Assembly (NCBI GenBank): GCA_937895435.1
Contig: CALAXT010000055.1
Location: forward strand, 1 to 64,000
Direction of reading: 5' to 3'
Origin: an uncultured Paracoccaceae bacterium
GTDB lineage: Bacteria; Pseudomonadota; Alphaproteobacteria; Rhodobacterales; Rhodobacteraceae
Length of the DNA: 64,000 nt
Shown: positions 15,734 to 25,843 of the stretch, piece by piece
Layout of the letters: each line of letters starts with the position of its first letter
Numbering within the stretch: the first letter of the stretch is position 1
Notes under the pieces: model-generated
What the model was told of the DNA's origin: nothing
The model's input: only the letters and a program-made list of their open reading frames with translations
The model's database searches: none
Position numbers and translations under genes: made by a program

Positions 15734-18190
15734 ATGCCCAATTCCACGCAGCTCAGCTTTCGTGTCTCTGGCATGTCTTGTGCCAGCTGCGCTGGGCGGG
15801 TCGAACGTGCGCTGCAAGCACTTGATGGGGTACAAACGGCCACGGTCAATCTGGCCCAGCGCAGCATTGACGTCAGCTATGCAACACCCGCTGATCCACA
15901 AACCATCCAGCAGTGCCTCAACCAAGCAGGCTATCCCGCGCAAACCACCAAGCTGCAAATTGAGCTCGAAGGTATGTCCTGCGCCAGCTGCACGGCCCGG
16001 GTCGAGCGCGCCCTGCGCGCATTGCCAGGCGTGCTGCACGCCGAAGTGCATCTGACCACGCGCAGTGCCCAAGTCGAATTTCTAACCGGCGCACTCAGTC
16101 AAACAGAACTGGCCCAAAGCTTGACGCGCGCAGGATATCCCGCGCGGATCATCGGGCCTGATGATGGCCACACCACCCATACCGATCCCACCTTAGCCGA
16201 ACAGGTCGCCCTGCGCCGGTCTGTGCTGCAAGCAACAGCCATGACGCTGCCGATTTTTGTGGTTGAAATGGGGGGGCATTTGTTTCCTGGCTTTCACAGC
16301 TGGGTCCATCACGCACTGGGCCAGCAAACACTCTGGATACTTGAATTTCTGCTGACCAGTTTGGTGCTCATCGGTCCGGGTGCTGTTTTTATCACCAGGG
16401 GTCTCCCACATCTGCTGCGCGGCACGCCAGATATGAACGCTTTGGTGGCGCTGGGCGCACTGTCGGCCTGGACCTATTCGACCATCGCAACATTTGCCCC
16501 AAATCTGCTGCCCCCCGAAAGCCGCGCGGTGTACTTTGAGGCAGCTGCCGTTATCGTCACCCTGATTCTGCTTGGCCGCTTGCTAGAGGCCCGCGCGCGT
16601 GGCCAAGCGGGCCAGGCCATTCGCCACCTGATCGGCCTGCAGCCAACCACAGCGCGTGTCACACGCCCAACTGGACAGTTTGATCTGCCACTTTCAGAGC
16701 TAAGGATCGGGGATTTGGTCGATGTACGGCCCGGCGAACGGCTCCCCGCTGATGGCTACGTTCACTCTGGAAAATCACTGGTCGATCAATCCATGCTGAC
16801 GGGTGAGCCGCTGCCCGTTGCGCGCGGCCCCGGTGATGCGGTGGTGGCCGGAACGCTGAACGGCAGCGGTGCGCTGCAGCTCAAGGTCAGCCGGATTGGC
16901 GCTGATACGGCGCTGGCGCGGATCATTTCCCTTGTCCAACAAGCACAGGGCGGCAAGTTGCCGGTGCAACATCTGGTCGACCGCATAACGCTTTGGTTTG
17001 TGCCAATGATCTTGGCGGTGGCTGTTGGCACGGTGGTGCTTTGGCTGATCTTTGGCCCCTCGCTTGCGCATGCGCTTGTGGCAGGGGTTTGTGTGCTGAT
17101 CATCGCCTGCCCATGCGCCATGGGCCTTGCCACGCCCACATCGGTTCTGGTGGGCACCGGGCGGGGTGCAGAACTCGGGCTGCTCTTTCGCAAAGGCAGT
17201 GCGCTGCAACAACTGGAACAAGTGAAAATAATCGCATTTGATAAAACGGGCACCCTAACGCTTGGCAAACCAGAACTGACCGATCTGCAGACAGCTGCGG
17301 GCTTTGACGAGAACGATATTTTGGCGATGGTCGCAGCGGTTGAGCAACAATCAGAGCATCCGCTGGCGCATGCGCTGGTCAGCGCGGCCACGGCGCGTGG
17401 GCTGGCACTGCCTGTGCCCAGCGCGGTCACAGCCGTGCCCGGCTATGGCATTACTGCCATGCTGGGCGCGCGCCATATTACCATTGGTGCCGCCCGCATA
17501 ATGGCACAGCAATCTATCCCAACCGCCGCCTTTGACAGCATCGCAAACACATTGGCGCAATCCGGCAAAACCCCCATTTACGTTGCCATCGACACCACAT
17601 TGGCTGCCATTCTGGCTGTGTCTGACCCCCTCAAACCCACAGCACGCGCCACAATCACCGCGCTGCATGCTGCTGGGCTGAAAACTGCGATGATCACAGG
17701 CGATCACCACGCCACTGCCAATGCAATTGCAACACAGTTGGGCATCCCACATGTCACGGCCGATGTTTTGCCCGCCGACAAACAAGCCGCGCTTGAGGCA
17801 TTACACCGCGATTATGGCCCAGTCGCTTTTGTTGGTGACGGCATCAACGATGCACCCGCATTGGCAAGCGCTGATGTTGGCATCGCCATTGGAACAGGCA
17901 CCGACGTTGCAATTGAAACCGCTGATCTGGTCTTGATGTCGGGCGACCCTGCCGGGGTGTTGCGGGCAATTTCGTTAAGCCACGCAGTTATGGCCAATAT
18001 CCGTCAGAACCTGGCATGGGCGTTTGGGTATAACCTGGCCCTGGTGCCCGTGGCCGCTGGCGCGCTTTACCCAGCCTTTGGTTGGAACTTGTCGCCCATG
18101 TTAGCCGCAGGTGCGATGGCCGCTTCGTCCGTTTTGGTGGTGGGCAACGCGCTGCGGCTGCGCGGATTTGAACGACGATCAACCCCATGA
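15734..18190 (+). CDS. copA: Copper-exporting P1B-type ATPase CopA
   Basis: 818 residues. Pumps Cu(I) out of the cytoplasm. It has two N-terminal heavy-metal domains with near-identical metal loops, [15 protein letters not shown] (about residues 13-27) and [15 protein letters not shown] (about 82-96), suggesting domain duplication. The membrane CPC site is [15 protein letters not shown], the phosphorylated Asp is in [14 protein letters not shown], and the hinge is [21 protein letters not shown] long-spacer promoter may start with CTTGACC at 15677-15683, as in CueR/HmrR promoters, but I find no matching dyad. The stop overlaps the next gene by four bases. Confidence 0.95.
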   Translation: MPNSTQLSFRVSGMSCASCAGRVERALQALDGVQTATVNLAQRSIDVSYATPADPQTIQQCLNQAGYPAQTTKLQIELEGMSCASCTARVERALRALPGVLHAEVHLTTRSAQVEFLTGALSQTELAQSLTRAGYPARIIGPDDGHTTHTDPTLAEQVALRRSVLQATAMTLPIFVVEMGGHLFPGFHSWVHHALGQQTLWILEFLLTSLVLIGPGAVFITRGLPHLLRGTPDMNALVALGALSAWTYSTIATFAPNLLPPESRAVYFEAAAVIVTLILLGRLLEARARGQAGQAIRHLIGLQPTTARVTRPTGQFDLPLSELRIGDLVDVRPGERLPADGYVHSGKSLVDQSMLTGEPLPVARGPGDAVVAGTLNGSGALQLKVSRIGADTALARIISLVQQAQGGKLPVQHLVDRITLWFVPMILAVAVGTVVLWLIFGPSLAHALVAGVCVLIIACPCAMGLATPTSVLVGTGRGAELGLLFRKGSALQQLEQVKIIAFDKTGTLTLGKPELTDLQTAAGFDENDILAMVAAVEQQSEHPLAHALVSAATARGLALPVPSAVTAVPGYGITAMLGARHITIGAARIMAQQSIPTAAFDSIANTLAQSGKTPIYVAIDTTLAAILAVSDPLKPTARATITALHAAGLKTAMITGDHHATANAIATQLGIPHVTADVLPADKQAALEALHRDYGPVAFVGDGINDAPALASADVGIAIGTGTDVAIETADLVLMSGDPAGVLRAISLSHAVMANIRQNLAWAFGYNLALVPVAAGALYPAFGWNLSPMLAAGAMAASSVLVVGNALRLRGFERRSTP

Positions 18191-19602
18191 AACGGCAGGG
18201 CCTCTTTGCGGCAAGTTGCTGGCTGCTGGTGCTATCAGGCGGGGCCTTGGCCTGTGCACTGCCGCCGTCAGTGGTGCTGACACTGCCGGTGGGTCATTAC
18301 ATTATGGGTGCTGCCAGTGCGGTTGGGGTGACGGCCCTTTTGGGTGCGATGGCTGGACGACTGCCCAGTTTTAGCGCACATCTGTTGTGGGACAGACGCA
18401 GATTGCTGCCCACGGCGCTCACCAGCTATTTGTCTTTTCTTGGGTTGATTGCGCTAATATCCATTGGATTTTTGGGCGACCGAGACCCAATGCACAACAT
18501 GCTGACACTGGTGATTTGGACGGTGATTTGGGTCATCGTGCCGCTGGGTTCGGTGATGTTTGGCAATCTGTGGCGCGCCATCAACCCGTGGACAGGGCCA
18601 GTGCGCATCGCCCGTTTGCTGATCCGGCGGCGCAGCCGTTTGGGGCTGGCTACTTGGGGCCATTGGCCGGCCGTGGTGGGATTTTTCGGGTTTTCCTGGT
18701 TTGGCATGGTATCGGTTGCCCCAGATGACCCTGCCGTTCTGGCGCAGGCAACCCTGATCTATTGGGTGGTGATCTTTGTTCTAGCCGTGCTGGAAGGGGA
18801 CACTTGGTTAGAACAGGGCGAATTTCTGACCGTATATTTTAGCTATTTGGCGAAAATTGCGCCATTTTGGCTGGTGCTTTCCCACAAACGGGCGCGGCTG
18901 ATGGCGGGCTGGCCCGGCACACAGGTGCGCGACATGAACACCCTCACCCCAAGTGCAATGGCCTTTATCAGCCTGACGCTGGCCGCACTGACATTTGACG
19001 GGCTATCGGAAAGCTTTTGGTGGCTGGCGATGCTGGGTGTGAACCCCTTGGAATTCCCCGGCCGAACGGCTGTTTTGGGCGCAAACACGCTGGGGCTTTT
19101 GGCGGTGTGGGCCGCCACAGCCGCGGCCATCATGACAGCACTTTGGGCCGAGGCATGGCTGCAAAAAGACGCGGCCACCGGTGCGGTCTGGCAATCAGCA
19201 AGCCCCGTATTGCTGAGCTTTTTGGCCATTGCTGCAGGGTATCACGCGGCACATTATCTGGTGTCGTTGCTCACGAATGGGCAATTTCTGTTGGCAGCGC
19301 TGAATGATCCGTTCTTTCAGGGTGACAGCATTCTCGGCTTGCCCCCAATCTATGTGTCTTTTGGGTTTTTGGCAGATTTTGAGATGATGACCCTGATATG
19401 GAACTTGCAATTTGTCCTAATCTTGGGTGCACATGTGCTGGCGGTTGTGCTGGCCCTGCAACTGACACCCACTCCCCCTGCGACACTGGCACCGCCCGCT
19501 GGGCGCCATCGCCGCTTGATTGCATATTTGCCTATGACCATGTTGATGGTGGGTTACACCGTGCTGGGGCTGTGGTTATTATCAACCCCACGCGGCGCAT
19601 AG
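18187..19602 (+). CDS. Multi-pass membrane protein of unknown function
   Basis: 471 residues with about 11-13 predicted membrane helices, beginning with a signal-like hydrophobic segment ([20 protein letters not shown]). Short conserved-looking loops include [41 protein letters not shown] and [14 protein letters not shown], with several His, Asp and Trp residues that could form a polar site. I recall similar proteins being listed in databases as fenitrothion hydrolase, a name I would not transfer. It is coupled to copA by ATGA and precedes the Liv-type importer by 67 bases. Role unknown. Confidence 0.75.
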   Translation: MKRQGLFAASCWLLVLSGGALACALPPSVVLTLPVGHYIMGAASAVGVTALLGAMAGRLPSFSAHLLWDRRRLLPTALTSYLSFLGLIALISIGFLGDRDPMHNMLTLVIWTVIWVIVPLGSVMFGNLWRAINPWTGPVRIARLLIRRRSRLGLATWGHWPAVVGFFGFSWFGMVSVAPDDPAVLAQATLIYWVVIFVLAVLEGDTWLEQGEFLTVYFSYLAKIAPFWLVLSHKRARLMAGWPGTQVRDMNTLTPSAMAFISLTLAALTFDGLSESFWWLAMLGVNPLEFPGRTAVLGANTLGLLAVWAATAAAIMTALWAEAWLQKDAATGAVWQSASPVLLSFLAIAAGYHAAHYLVSLLTNGQFLLAALNDPFFQGDSILGLPPIYVSFGFLADFEMMTLIWNLQFVLILGAHVLAVVLALQLTPTPPATLAPPAGRHRRLIAYLPMTMLMVGYTVLGLWLLSTPRGA

Positions 19603-19669
19603 GCCCGCACGGTTTAAATGCCAAAGGGCGCACGGGCGTCTTTGGTCCCAAGAATGAGGAACGGGCATC

Positions 19670-20965
19670 ATGACAGCGAAATTGGGCAGTGCATTCCCCA
19701 ATCGGCGTTCAGTTTTGGGTGGTATGGCGGCGGGCAGCGGCCTGCTGGCGGCGGCAGGGGCCTTTCCGGGCTTTGTTCAGGCCCAAAGTTCGGCCCCCAT
19801 CAAGCTGGGCTTTCAGCTGCACCGCACCGGTATTGGTGCATCCTATGGCCGGTGGTATCAGCGCACAACGCAGGCAGCCCTTAAGCTGTTGAATGAAACC
19901 GGTGGGATCAATGGCCGCCCGGTTGAAGTGGTGTTTGAAGATGATGGCACAGACCCCGCACGCGGTGCCGAGGTTGTGGGCAAACTGGCCACCCAACACG
20001 GCTGTGATGCAATTTTTGGCCCCCTGTTTAGCCATGTTGTCATCGGCTCGGCCCCCCGGGCGGGCGAACTTAAAATACCCTATCTGGTCTGCTCTGAGGG
20101 CTATCACGTTGCCTCGGGCATGCTGAACCGTTGGACGCTTCAGCCCGGCATCACTGATGTCAAAGCACAGGTGCGCGCCATGGCCCCTTGGGTCACGGCC
20201 AACCTGGGCAAAAAGGTGACAATGATCTTTCCCGATTATGCCTTTGGCCATGATCATCGTGATTTCTTTACCCAAGCAGTGAAAGAGCAGGGCGGTGAGG
20301 TGATTGCCCATCTGGCTATTCCACCCACAGAAACATCCTTTACCCGCTATATGCCGCAAATTCCGGCAGAAACCGAGGTTCTCTATCACGTGATGGTCGG
20401 GCCGGCGGTTTTGACCTTTGTCAAAGAGCTGGGCGAATTTTACGGAAACGGCCCACGCCCAGAAATCTTTGGCTTTATCGATTCACTAGAAGCTGTGAAT
20501 CTGGCCAGCCCCGGGTTGGAATTTCTGGAAGGCACCCATTTTTGGGAAGGTCATTGCCGCAATCAACAACCCGATGCGTCCGTGGACGAAACATTTTACC
20601 GGGCCGCTGTCGGCGTTGATGCGACCGGCGCATCACTGGCCGATGCCCGCGATATTTCAACCTATTCCCACATGTTTTCGACGTGGGAGACGCTTTTTGT
20701 GATCAAAGCCGGAATGGAAGCGGCTGGATATCAGGGCCCCAAAGACCGTCAAAGTTTTGTGGAAGCGATCGAGGCCATGACGACCCTGCCCGCCAGCCGC
20801 GCACACCCCCAGGGTGATAAGATATTTAACGGCAAAACCCATCAGGTCTTTGGGCATCAGTCAATTTCCAAGGTGACCGGCGGCCAGCTCATGCGGGTCT
20901 ATCAGACCTCAATTGCGCAGGGGCAATACCCCGATGCGGTCGATTACACGCAGCAGTCTTTCTAA
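19670..20965 (+). CDS. LivJ-like ABC importer substrate-binding protein, Tat-exported
   Basis: 431 residues, periplasmic. The N-terminus has a twin-arginine signal (NRRSVLGGMAAGSGLLAAAG) with a likely cut after FVQA. The mature protein is a type I periplasmic-binding fold: IKLGFQLHRTGIGASYGRWY, then LNETGGINGRPVEVVFEDD, and a hinge around AIFGPLFSHVV. It resembles the branched-chain amino acid/amide group of binding proteins, but the ligand is not evident. First gene of the five-gene transporter set; a strong hairpin separates it from the permeases. Confidence 0.88.
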   Translation: MTAKLGSAFPNRRSVLGGMAAGSGLLAAAGAFPGFVQAQSSAPIKLGFQLHRTGIGASYGRWYQRTTQAALKLLNETGGINGRPVEVVFEDDGTDPARGAEVVGKLATQHGCDAIFGPLFSHVVIGSAPRAGELKIPYLVCSEGYHVASGMLNRWTLQPGITDVKAQVRAMAPWVTANLGKKVTMIFPDYAFGHDHRDFFTQAVKEQGGEVIAHLAIPPTETSFTRYMPQIPAETEVLYHVMVGPAVLTFVKELGEFYGNGPRPEIFGFIDSLEAVNLASPGLEFLEGTHFWEGHCRNQQPDASVDETFYRAAVGVDATGASLADARDISTYSHMFSTWETLFVIKAGMEAAGYQGPKDRQSFVEAIEAMTTLPASRAHPQGDKIFNGKTHQVFGHQSISKVTGGQLMRVYQTSIAQGQYPDAVDYTQQSF

Positions 20966-20966
20966 C

Positions 20967-20996
20967 CTGGCCCCCATCTCAAAGGTGGGGGACCAG
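20967..20996 (+). promoter_or_regulatory. Intercistronic stem-loop between binding protein and permease genes
   Basis: CTGGCCCCCA pairs with TGGGGG-A-CCAG: 10 base pairs with a single A bulge and a nine-base loop (TCTCAAAGG). It starts one base after the binding-protein stop and has no T run. Such stems often protect the upstream mRNA or attenuate distal genes, giving more binding protein than membrane components. Confidence 0.65.
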
Positions 20997-21013
20997 CGCC
21001 CCCAAACCCACAC

Positions 21014-21898
21014 ATGGCTTTTGGACCCTTTCTTCTGCTTGCCCTGATGGAGGGGCTGGTAACCGCCGCCGTTCTGGCGTTGACGGCGCTGGGTTTGAGC
21101 TTGGTGTTTGGTGTGATGCGCGTGGTTAATGTCGCACATGGGGCATTCTTTATGCTGGGTGCTGTTGGCGCGTGGTTTGTCACCGAATGGGTGGGCAACC
21201 CACCAGCGTTGGGCTTTGCCTTGGCACTCGTGATCTGCCCACTGGCGGTTGGCGCCATTGCAGCCTTGGCCAATGGTCTGGTGCTAAAGCGGCTGAACTA
21301 CGACCCCGAGGCCACGATTGTTGCAACGATTGGGTTGCTTTACATCTTTCAGCAAATGGCCCTGACGCTATATGGGCCAGACGCGCGGCCTGTTCCTGCA
21401 CCCTTTAGCTTTCGGGTGCAACTGCCATGGTTTGGCTATTCTGGTTATAAACTGGCGGTGATTGGGGCAGCAGCCGTGGTGCTTGCCGGGGTTTGGCTGG
21501 TGCTAAACCGCAGCAAAATCGGATTGGTAATGCGCGCGACCCAGATTGATCGCGAAATGGCGCAAGCCTTTGGGATAAATGTTGATCGGGTCTATGCTGG
21601 GGTGTTTGCAATGGGGGCAGGGCTTGCAGCGGTGGCGGCGGTGCTGATCGTGCCCATTCAACAGGCGCATTATCTGATGGGGGGCGACCCATTGCTGCTG
21701 TCATTCATCGTGGTCATAATTGGGGGGTTGGGCAGCCTGCGGGGTACGCTGGTGGCGGCGCTGTTGATTGGGCTGTCTGATGGAGTGATATCGGTCTTTT
21801 TCTCACCCACGCTGGCCAAGATTATTGCAACGCTTTTGGTGGCGTTGGTGCTTGTGTTCCGCCCACAGGGGCTTTTTGGCCGACAGGTGACACGATGA
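21014..21898 (+). CDS. LivH-type ABC permease
   Basis: 294 residues with about eight membrane helices. Family hallmarks include GLSLVFGVMRVVNVAHGAFFML near residue 28, LKRLNYDPEATIVATIGLLY near 95, MRATQIDREMAQAFGINVDRVY near 175 (the EAA-like cytoplasmic loop), and a C-terminal VLVFRPQGLFGR. It forms the transmembrane channel with the LivM-type partner. The stop overlaps the next start (ATGA). Confidence 0.92.
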   Translation: MAFGPFLLLALMEGLVTAAVLALTALGLSLVFGVMRVVNVAHGAFFMLGAVGAWFVTEWVGNPPALGFALALVICPLAVGAIAALANGLVLKRLNYDPEATIVATIGLLYIFQQMALTLYGPDARPVPAPFSFRVQLPWFGYSGYKLAVIGAAAVVLAGVWLVLNRSKIGLVMRATQIDREMAQAFGINVDRVYAGVFAMGAGLAAVAAVLIVPIQQAHYLMGGDPLLLSFIVVIIGGLGSLRGTLVAALLIGLSDGVISVFFSPTLAKIIATLLVALVLVFRPQGLFGRQVTR

Positions 21899-22842
21899 AC
21901 GGCCAACCGCTGAAACCGTGGCTGGCGCCACTGGCCTTGATCGGTCTGCTGGCTGTTATGGGCTTTGTGTTGCCCGCCTATCATCACAACAATATGGCCC
22001 GCATTCTGGTGCTAGCAGTCTTTGCCATGGGCTATAATATCGCCTTTGGCTATACGGGCCTGCTCAGCTTGGGACACGCGCTGTTTTTTGGCGCCGGGCT
22101 TTACGCGGCCGGGCTGGCCATCAACCAAGGTGGGGTCACGGCAGGGCTGGCGCTTGGGCTGGGGCTTTTGGCGGGTGGTGGTGTCGCACTGGCCACCGGG
22201 GTTTTGGCACTGCGGACAGCGGGTGTGTCTTTTATGATCGTGACCCTCATGTTTGCCCAGGCCGGATATCTGCTGCTGTTATACTTCGGAGCCTTTACAG
22301 GTGGCGACGAAGGCTTTGTGGTGGCCAGAACTGGACGCGTGTTGGGTGGGTTTGACCTGACAACCGATGGCCCTCGCTATGGGCTGGCGCTTGGGCTGTT
22401 TACATTGGCAATTCTGGGGCAAACCGCCATTGTACGCGCACCCTTTGGGCGGGTGATGGTCGCCATGCGCGAAAACAGCGCGCGCGCGCAGATGCTGGGG
22501 TTTGACCCGTTTCGCACCAAACTGATCGTTTTGGTGATATCGGGGCTTTATTCCGGGGTGGCGGGCGCAGCCTACGGCATTCTTTTTGGCTATGTTGGGG
22601 CCAGCTTTGCCGCCATTCAATATTCAATCCTCCCACTTTTATGGGTTCTGTTGGGGGGCTCTGGCACAGTTTTGGGACCGTTTTTGGGCGTTTTCATAAT
22701 GTTTTACCTGATTGATCTGTCCAGTAGCTATACATCGGCCCACCTTATGGTGGTGGGGGTTGCGCTGTTGGTGCTGGTGCTGTTTGCACCGCGGGGCATC
22801 TTGGGGGGCCTGCGCAAAAGGTGGGGCACATGGCTGGCATAG
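21895..22842 (+). CDS. LivM-type ABC permease
   Basis: 315 residues with about nine to ten membrane helices. The signature AFGYTGLLSLGHALFFGAGLYA near residue 48 and the cytoplasmic loop VMVAMRENSARAQMLGFDPF near 187 are typical of LivM. It ends with the usual LFAPRGILGGLRKRWG. It is coupled to the LivH-type gene and overlaps the following ATPase gene by 13 bases. Confidence 0.92.
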   Translation: MNGQPLKPWLAPLALIGLLAVMGFVLPAYHHNNMARILVLAVFAMGYNIAFGYTGLLSLGHALFFGAGLYAAGLAINQGGVTAGLALGLGLLAGGGVALATGVLALRTAGVSFMIVTLMFAQAGYLLLLYFGAFTGGDEGFVVARTGRVLGGFDLTTDGPRYGLALGLFTLAILGQTAIVRAPFGRVMVAMRENSARAQMLGFDPFRTKLIVLVISGLYSGVAGAAYGILFGYVGASFAAIQYSILPLLWVLLGGSGTVLGPFLGVFIMFYLIDLSSSYTSAHLMVVGVALLVLVLFAPRGILGGLRKRWGTWLA

Positions 22843-23540
22843 GCTTGTTGGAAACCCAGGGCCTGACACGGCACTTTGGCGGCTTGCGGGCGGTTGAAGC
22901 CGTTGATTTCACGCTGAACACAGGCCAAATCCATGCACTGATTGGGCCAAATGGTGCGGGCAAAACCACCTTTGTTGGGCTGCTTTGTGGCCGTGTGCCG
23001 GTGCAGGCTGGAACCATTCACTTTGACGGACAAGACATCACCCATATGCCAGCCCATTTGCGGGTGCGCGCAGGTATCGCCTATACATTTCAAATCACGT
23101 CCATTTTTCGCGGGCTCAGCGTTTTTGACAATGTGGCCCTCGCAGCCCAACGGCCAAGTCGACATGATCTGGGCGCTGCAACCAAACATATTTTGCACCA
23201 AGTAGGGCTGGAATCGCAGATAAATCAGCAAGCAGACACTCTGTCTTATGGCCATCAAAGGCTGCTAGAGATTGCAATGGGTCTGGCGCTGCGCCCACGA
23301 CTCCTGATCCTCGATGAACCGACCCAAGGGCTCAGCAATGCCGAAATCACGGGCTTCAAGGCGCTGGTTCGTGCAGTTGTGCCACAAACCACTGTGCTTT
23401 TGATCGAACATAACATGGATGTTGTGATGGATCTGGCAGACCAGATCACCGTGTTGAACATGGGCCAAACACTGGCCACTGGCACACCAGCAACCATTCA
23501 GGCCAATGCAGCGGTACAATCCGCCTATCTTGGGGGCTGA
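22830..23540 (+). CDS. LivG-type ABC ATPase
   Basis: 236 residues. Walker A is IGPNGAGKTTFVGLL near residue 36. The ABC signature is degenerate, DTLSYGHQRLLEIAMGLAL. Walker B is PRLLILDEPTQGLS, and the H-loop is in LLIEHNMDVVMDL. I chose the ATG at 22830 (MAGIGLLETQGL); a GTG at 22821 would add three residues. It hydrolyses ATP to drive the LivH/LivM channel. Confidence 0.92.
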   Translation: MAGIGLLETQGLTRHFGGLRAVEAVDFTLNTGQIHALIGPNGAGKTTFVGLLCGRVPVQAGTIHFDGQDITHMPAHLRVRAGIAYTFQITSIFRGLSVFDNVALAAQRPSRHDLGAATKHILHQVGLESQINQQADTLSYGHQRLLEIAMGLALRPRLLILDEPTQGLSNAEITGFKALVRAVVPQTTVLLIEHNMDVVMDLADQITVLNMGQTLATGTPATIQANAAVQSAYLGG

Positions 23541-24236
23541 ATGCTAAAAATTTCAGACCTTTGTGCGGGATATGGCGGTGCGCAGGTTTTGCACGACCTC
23601 AACCTTGATGTACGCCCAGCCGAGATTTTATGCGTTATGGGGCGCAATGGGGCGGGAAAAACCACCCTGCTGCGCGCCATCATGGGACAGTTAGCGCGGC
23701 AATCGGGCCATATCATACTGGATGGCACCGATATTCAAACCCTGCCCGCCCATCAGGTGCCACGTCTGGGCATTGGCTATGTGCCCCAAGGGCGCCGCCT
23801 TTTTGGCGAACTGACCGTTGCTGAAAATATGGAAATCGGTCTGCAAACCCGCGGACGTGGCGCGGTCACCCGGGACCGGGTGCTGCAACTTTTCCCACGC
23901 CTGCGCGATCGGCTGGGACAAATTTCGCAAACACTCTCGGGCGGTGAACAGCAAATGCTGGCGATTGCTCGGGCGCTGTGCCTGGAACCTAAGATCCTGC
24001 TGCTCGATGAACCATCAGAAGGGTTACAACCCTCAATGATCCGGCTGATCGGGGATACTGTGCGCGCCCTGCGACAAACCGGGGTGGCCATCGTACTGGT
24101 TGAACAGCGTGTGGCCCCAGTGCTGGCCGTCGCAGATCGTGTGGCCTTTATCGAACGCGGCACCTGCGCCGAAATCTGTGACGCCACAGACCTGAACACA
24201 AATGCGCCACAATTTCAACGCTATGTGGGGGTCTAA
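23541..24236 (+). CDS. LivF-type ABC ATPase
   Basis: 231 residues. Walker A is MGRNGAGKTTLLRAI near residue 31, signature QTLSGGEQQMLAIARAL near 132, Walker B PKILLLDEPSEGL near 151, and the H-loop region is IVLVEQRVAPVLAV, where Gln-Arg stands in place of the common His. VPQGRRLFGELTVAENM is diagnostic for LivF. The ATG follows the LivG-type stop codon with no gap. Last gene of the operon, ending four bases from the convergent DUF2125 gene. Confidence 0.92.
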   Translation: MLKISDLCAGYGGAQVLHDLNLDVRPAEILCVMGRNGAGKTTLLRAIMGQLARQSGHIILDGTDIQTLPAHQVPRLGIGYVPQGRRLFGELTVAENMEIGLQTRGRGAVTRDRVLQLFPRLRDRLGQISQTLSGGEQQMLAIARALCLEPKILLLDEPSEGLQPSMIRLIGDTVRALRQTGVAIVLVEQRVAPVLAVADRVAFIERGTCAEICDATDLNTNAPQFQRYVGV

Positions 24237-24240
24237 AATG

Positions 24241-25704
24241 CTATTGCAGCTGCGCACCATTGGCAAAAATCGACCCATCAGTGCGCATTTCGATTTGTGA
24301 ATGGCGAATATCAGGTGCCGCCCCCTCAGTGGAAAACAGGCCCAAAATCAACTTGGCACCAGCCGCCTGATCTGGGGCCAAAAGACCTGCAGCCGCCAGC
24401 TTGTCCAGCAGCGTCAAACCACCCGTCAACGTCAAATCCACCACACCCGTCGGCGCAGCGGTGCTGCCAGATAAATCAGTGGGCAACGCCGCCACCGCCC
24501 CTTTGGCCACCAGTTGGGCCCCCATCGCCGAGAGCCGCGCGCCGTTTAATGTAACCGTTTCGACCACAACCGGCACTGTATCGCTTGTCAGATCTTGTGG
24601 CGTCAGCAACCACGCATCCATCAGCCAGCGGAGCCCCACGCGCAGATCAACCGCCACATCTATTGGGTCGCGCGGCAAGATCATAGCGCGGTCAATCATA
24701 TTCCATCCCGCATTTGAAAGCTGCAGACCATCTATCCGCAAACCAATCTCGGCCTCCTGCGCGATGGGTTGTTTTGGCAGCGGAACGCTGACATCCCACG
24801 CAAACTCGTCAACTGTAACAACCACTGCTGACTTTTCCGCAGTGCGGCCAAAACCCTCTGTGATCAGGGCGCGTTGGTCAAAACGTTCACGGCTCAGCCG
24901 CTGCGTAAGCGCGTGCGACTGCCAGCCAAACTGGCGACCATCCGCCATTGTGGCAACCAGCGGGCCCAAGCTCATGACAACATCCGTGCGCAGCCCCGCC
25001 GCCAAGTTTGCCGCCAAATCAGACGGGTCCAGCCCCATTGGCACAGCCCCTGTTCGGACACTGCGAATATCATTTTGCAAGGCGCGCCCTGCCATCACAT
25101 GCGCCCCAACACGCAACTCAAAATCTGCATCCAGCTGCCCGACATGAATTTCCGACTCTATCTGGCGCATCGCCCCAAGCTGCATCCGGTATTGGCCAAA
25201 AACATCCGACATCTGCAGTGCAAAACGCAAAGATTCGCCCTGCACGCCCAGCACAATTGGCTGGGCGCTCGCCAATCGCAGATCCGGTATATCATGGCGC
25301 AGCGTCAGATCCTCGGCCACGCCATCCGCCAAAATGCGCCCCCCAGTCTGGCGCAAATTCAGCACAAATGGTTCAGCAGCCCCAAATTCTGACATAAGCT
25401 GAATGCGCAGGGTCACATCCGGGTCGGCAGTCAGTTCAACCTCGCCGCCCACCATCTCGCGCAGATGCAGCCGCGCCAACCGCGCCTCGCTCACAGCCTC
25501 CGCACTCGACGACACCCAAGTCACATCCGTCAGCGTTACCACATCACCCGCCCGCTCAATCGCACCAGCGCGCAACACCCCCCCTGTGGCCGCACTTTGA
25601 TCTTGCAAGATCCGCCAAAGCGCCTCAGCGCTTAAAGCCCAGACTGGGGACAACCCACCCAGAGCCCAAAAAACTGCCGCCAAAACACCCCGCCACATCG
25701 CCAT
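24241..25704 (-). CDS. DUF2125-like exported protein
   Basis: 487 residues. The N-terminal hydrophobic stretch MAMWRGVLAAVFWALGGLSP with AWALS-type end looks like a signal peptide. The rest is beta-rich with repeating patterns such as VVTLTDVTWV, VELTADPDVTLRI and VVDLTLTGGL, as in large AsmA-like or DUF2125 envelope proteins. No catalytic motif. I assign DUF2125 from overall look and lineage. It is monocistronic on the minus strand and its role is unknown. Confidence 0.65.
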   Translation of the reverse strand: MAMWRGVLAAVFWALGGLSPVWALSAEALWRILQDQSAATGGVLRAGAIERAGDVVTLTDVTWVSSSAEAVSEARLARLHLREMVGGEVELTADPDVTLRIQLMSEFGAAEPFVLNLRQTGGRILADGVAEDLTLRHDIPDLRLASAQPIVLGVQGESLRFALQMSDVFGQYRMQLGAMRQIESEIHVGQLDADFELRVGAHVMAGRALQNDIRSVRTGAVPMGLDPSDLAANLAAGLRTDVVMSLGPLVATMADGRQFGWQSHALTQRLSRERFDQRALITEGFGRTAEKSAVVVTVDEFAWDVSVPLPKQPIAQEAEIGLRIDGLQLSNAGWNMIDRAMILPRDPIDVAVDLRVGLRWLMDAWLLTPQDLTSDTVPVVVETVTLNGARLSAMGAQLVAKGAVAALPTDLSGSTAAPTGVVDLTLTGGLTLLDKLAAAGLLAPDQAAGAKLILGLFSTEGAAPDIRHSQIEMRTDGSIFANGAQLQ

Positions 25705-25843
25705 CCCTCACCCCACTTGCACAAAACAAACGTGCCACAGCCATCCCGACAAAGCCAGCCACAGGGGGCATCTTGCGTCCACTTCCTTGCGCCAGTCCAA
25801 CGGCTGACATAAATGGTCAAACAACAGGCGAAAGATCACCTAG

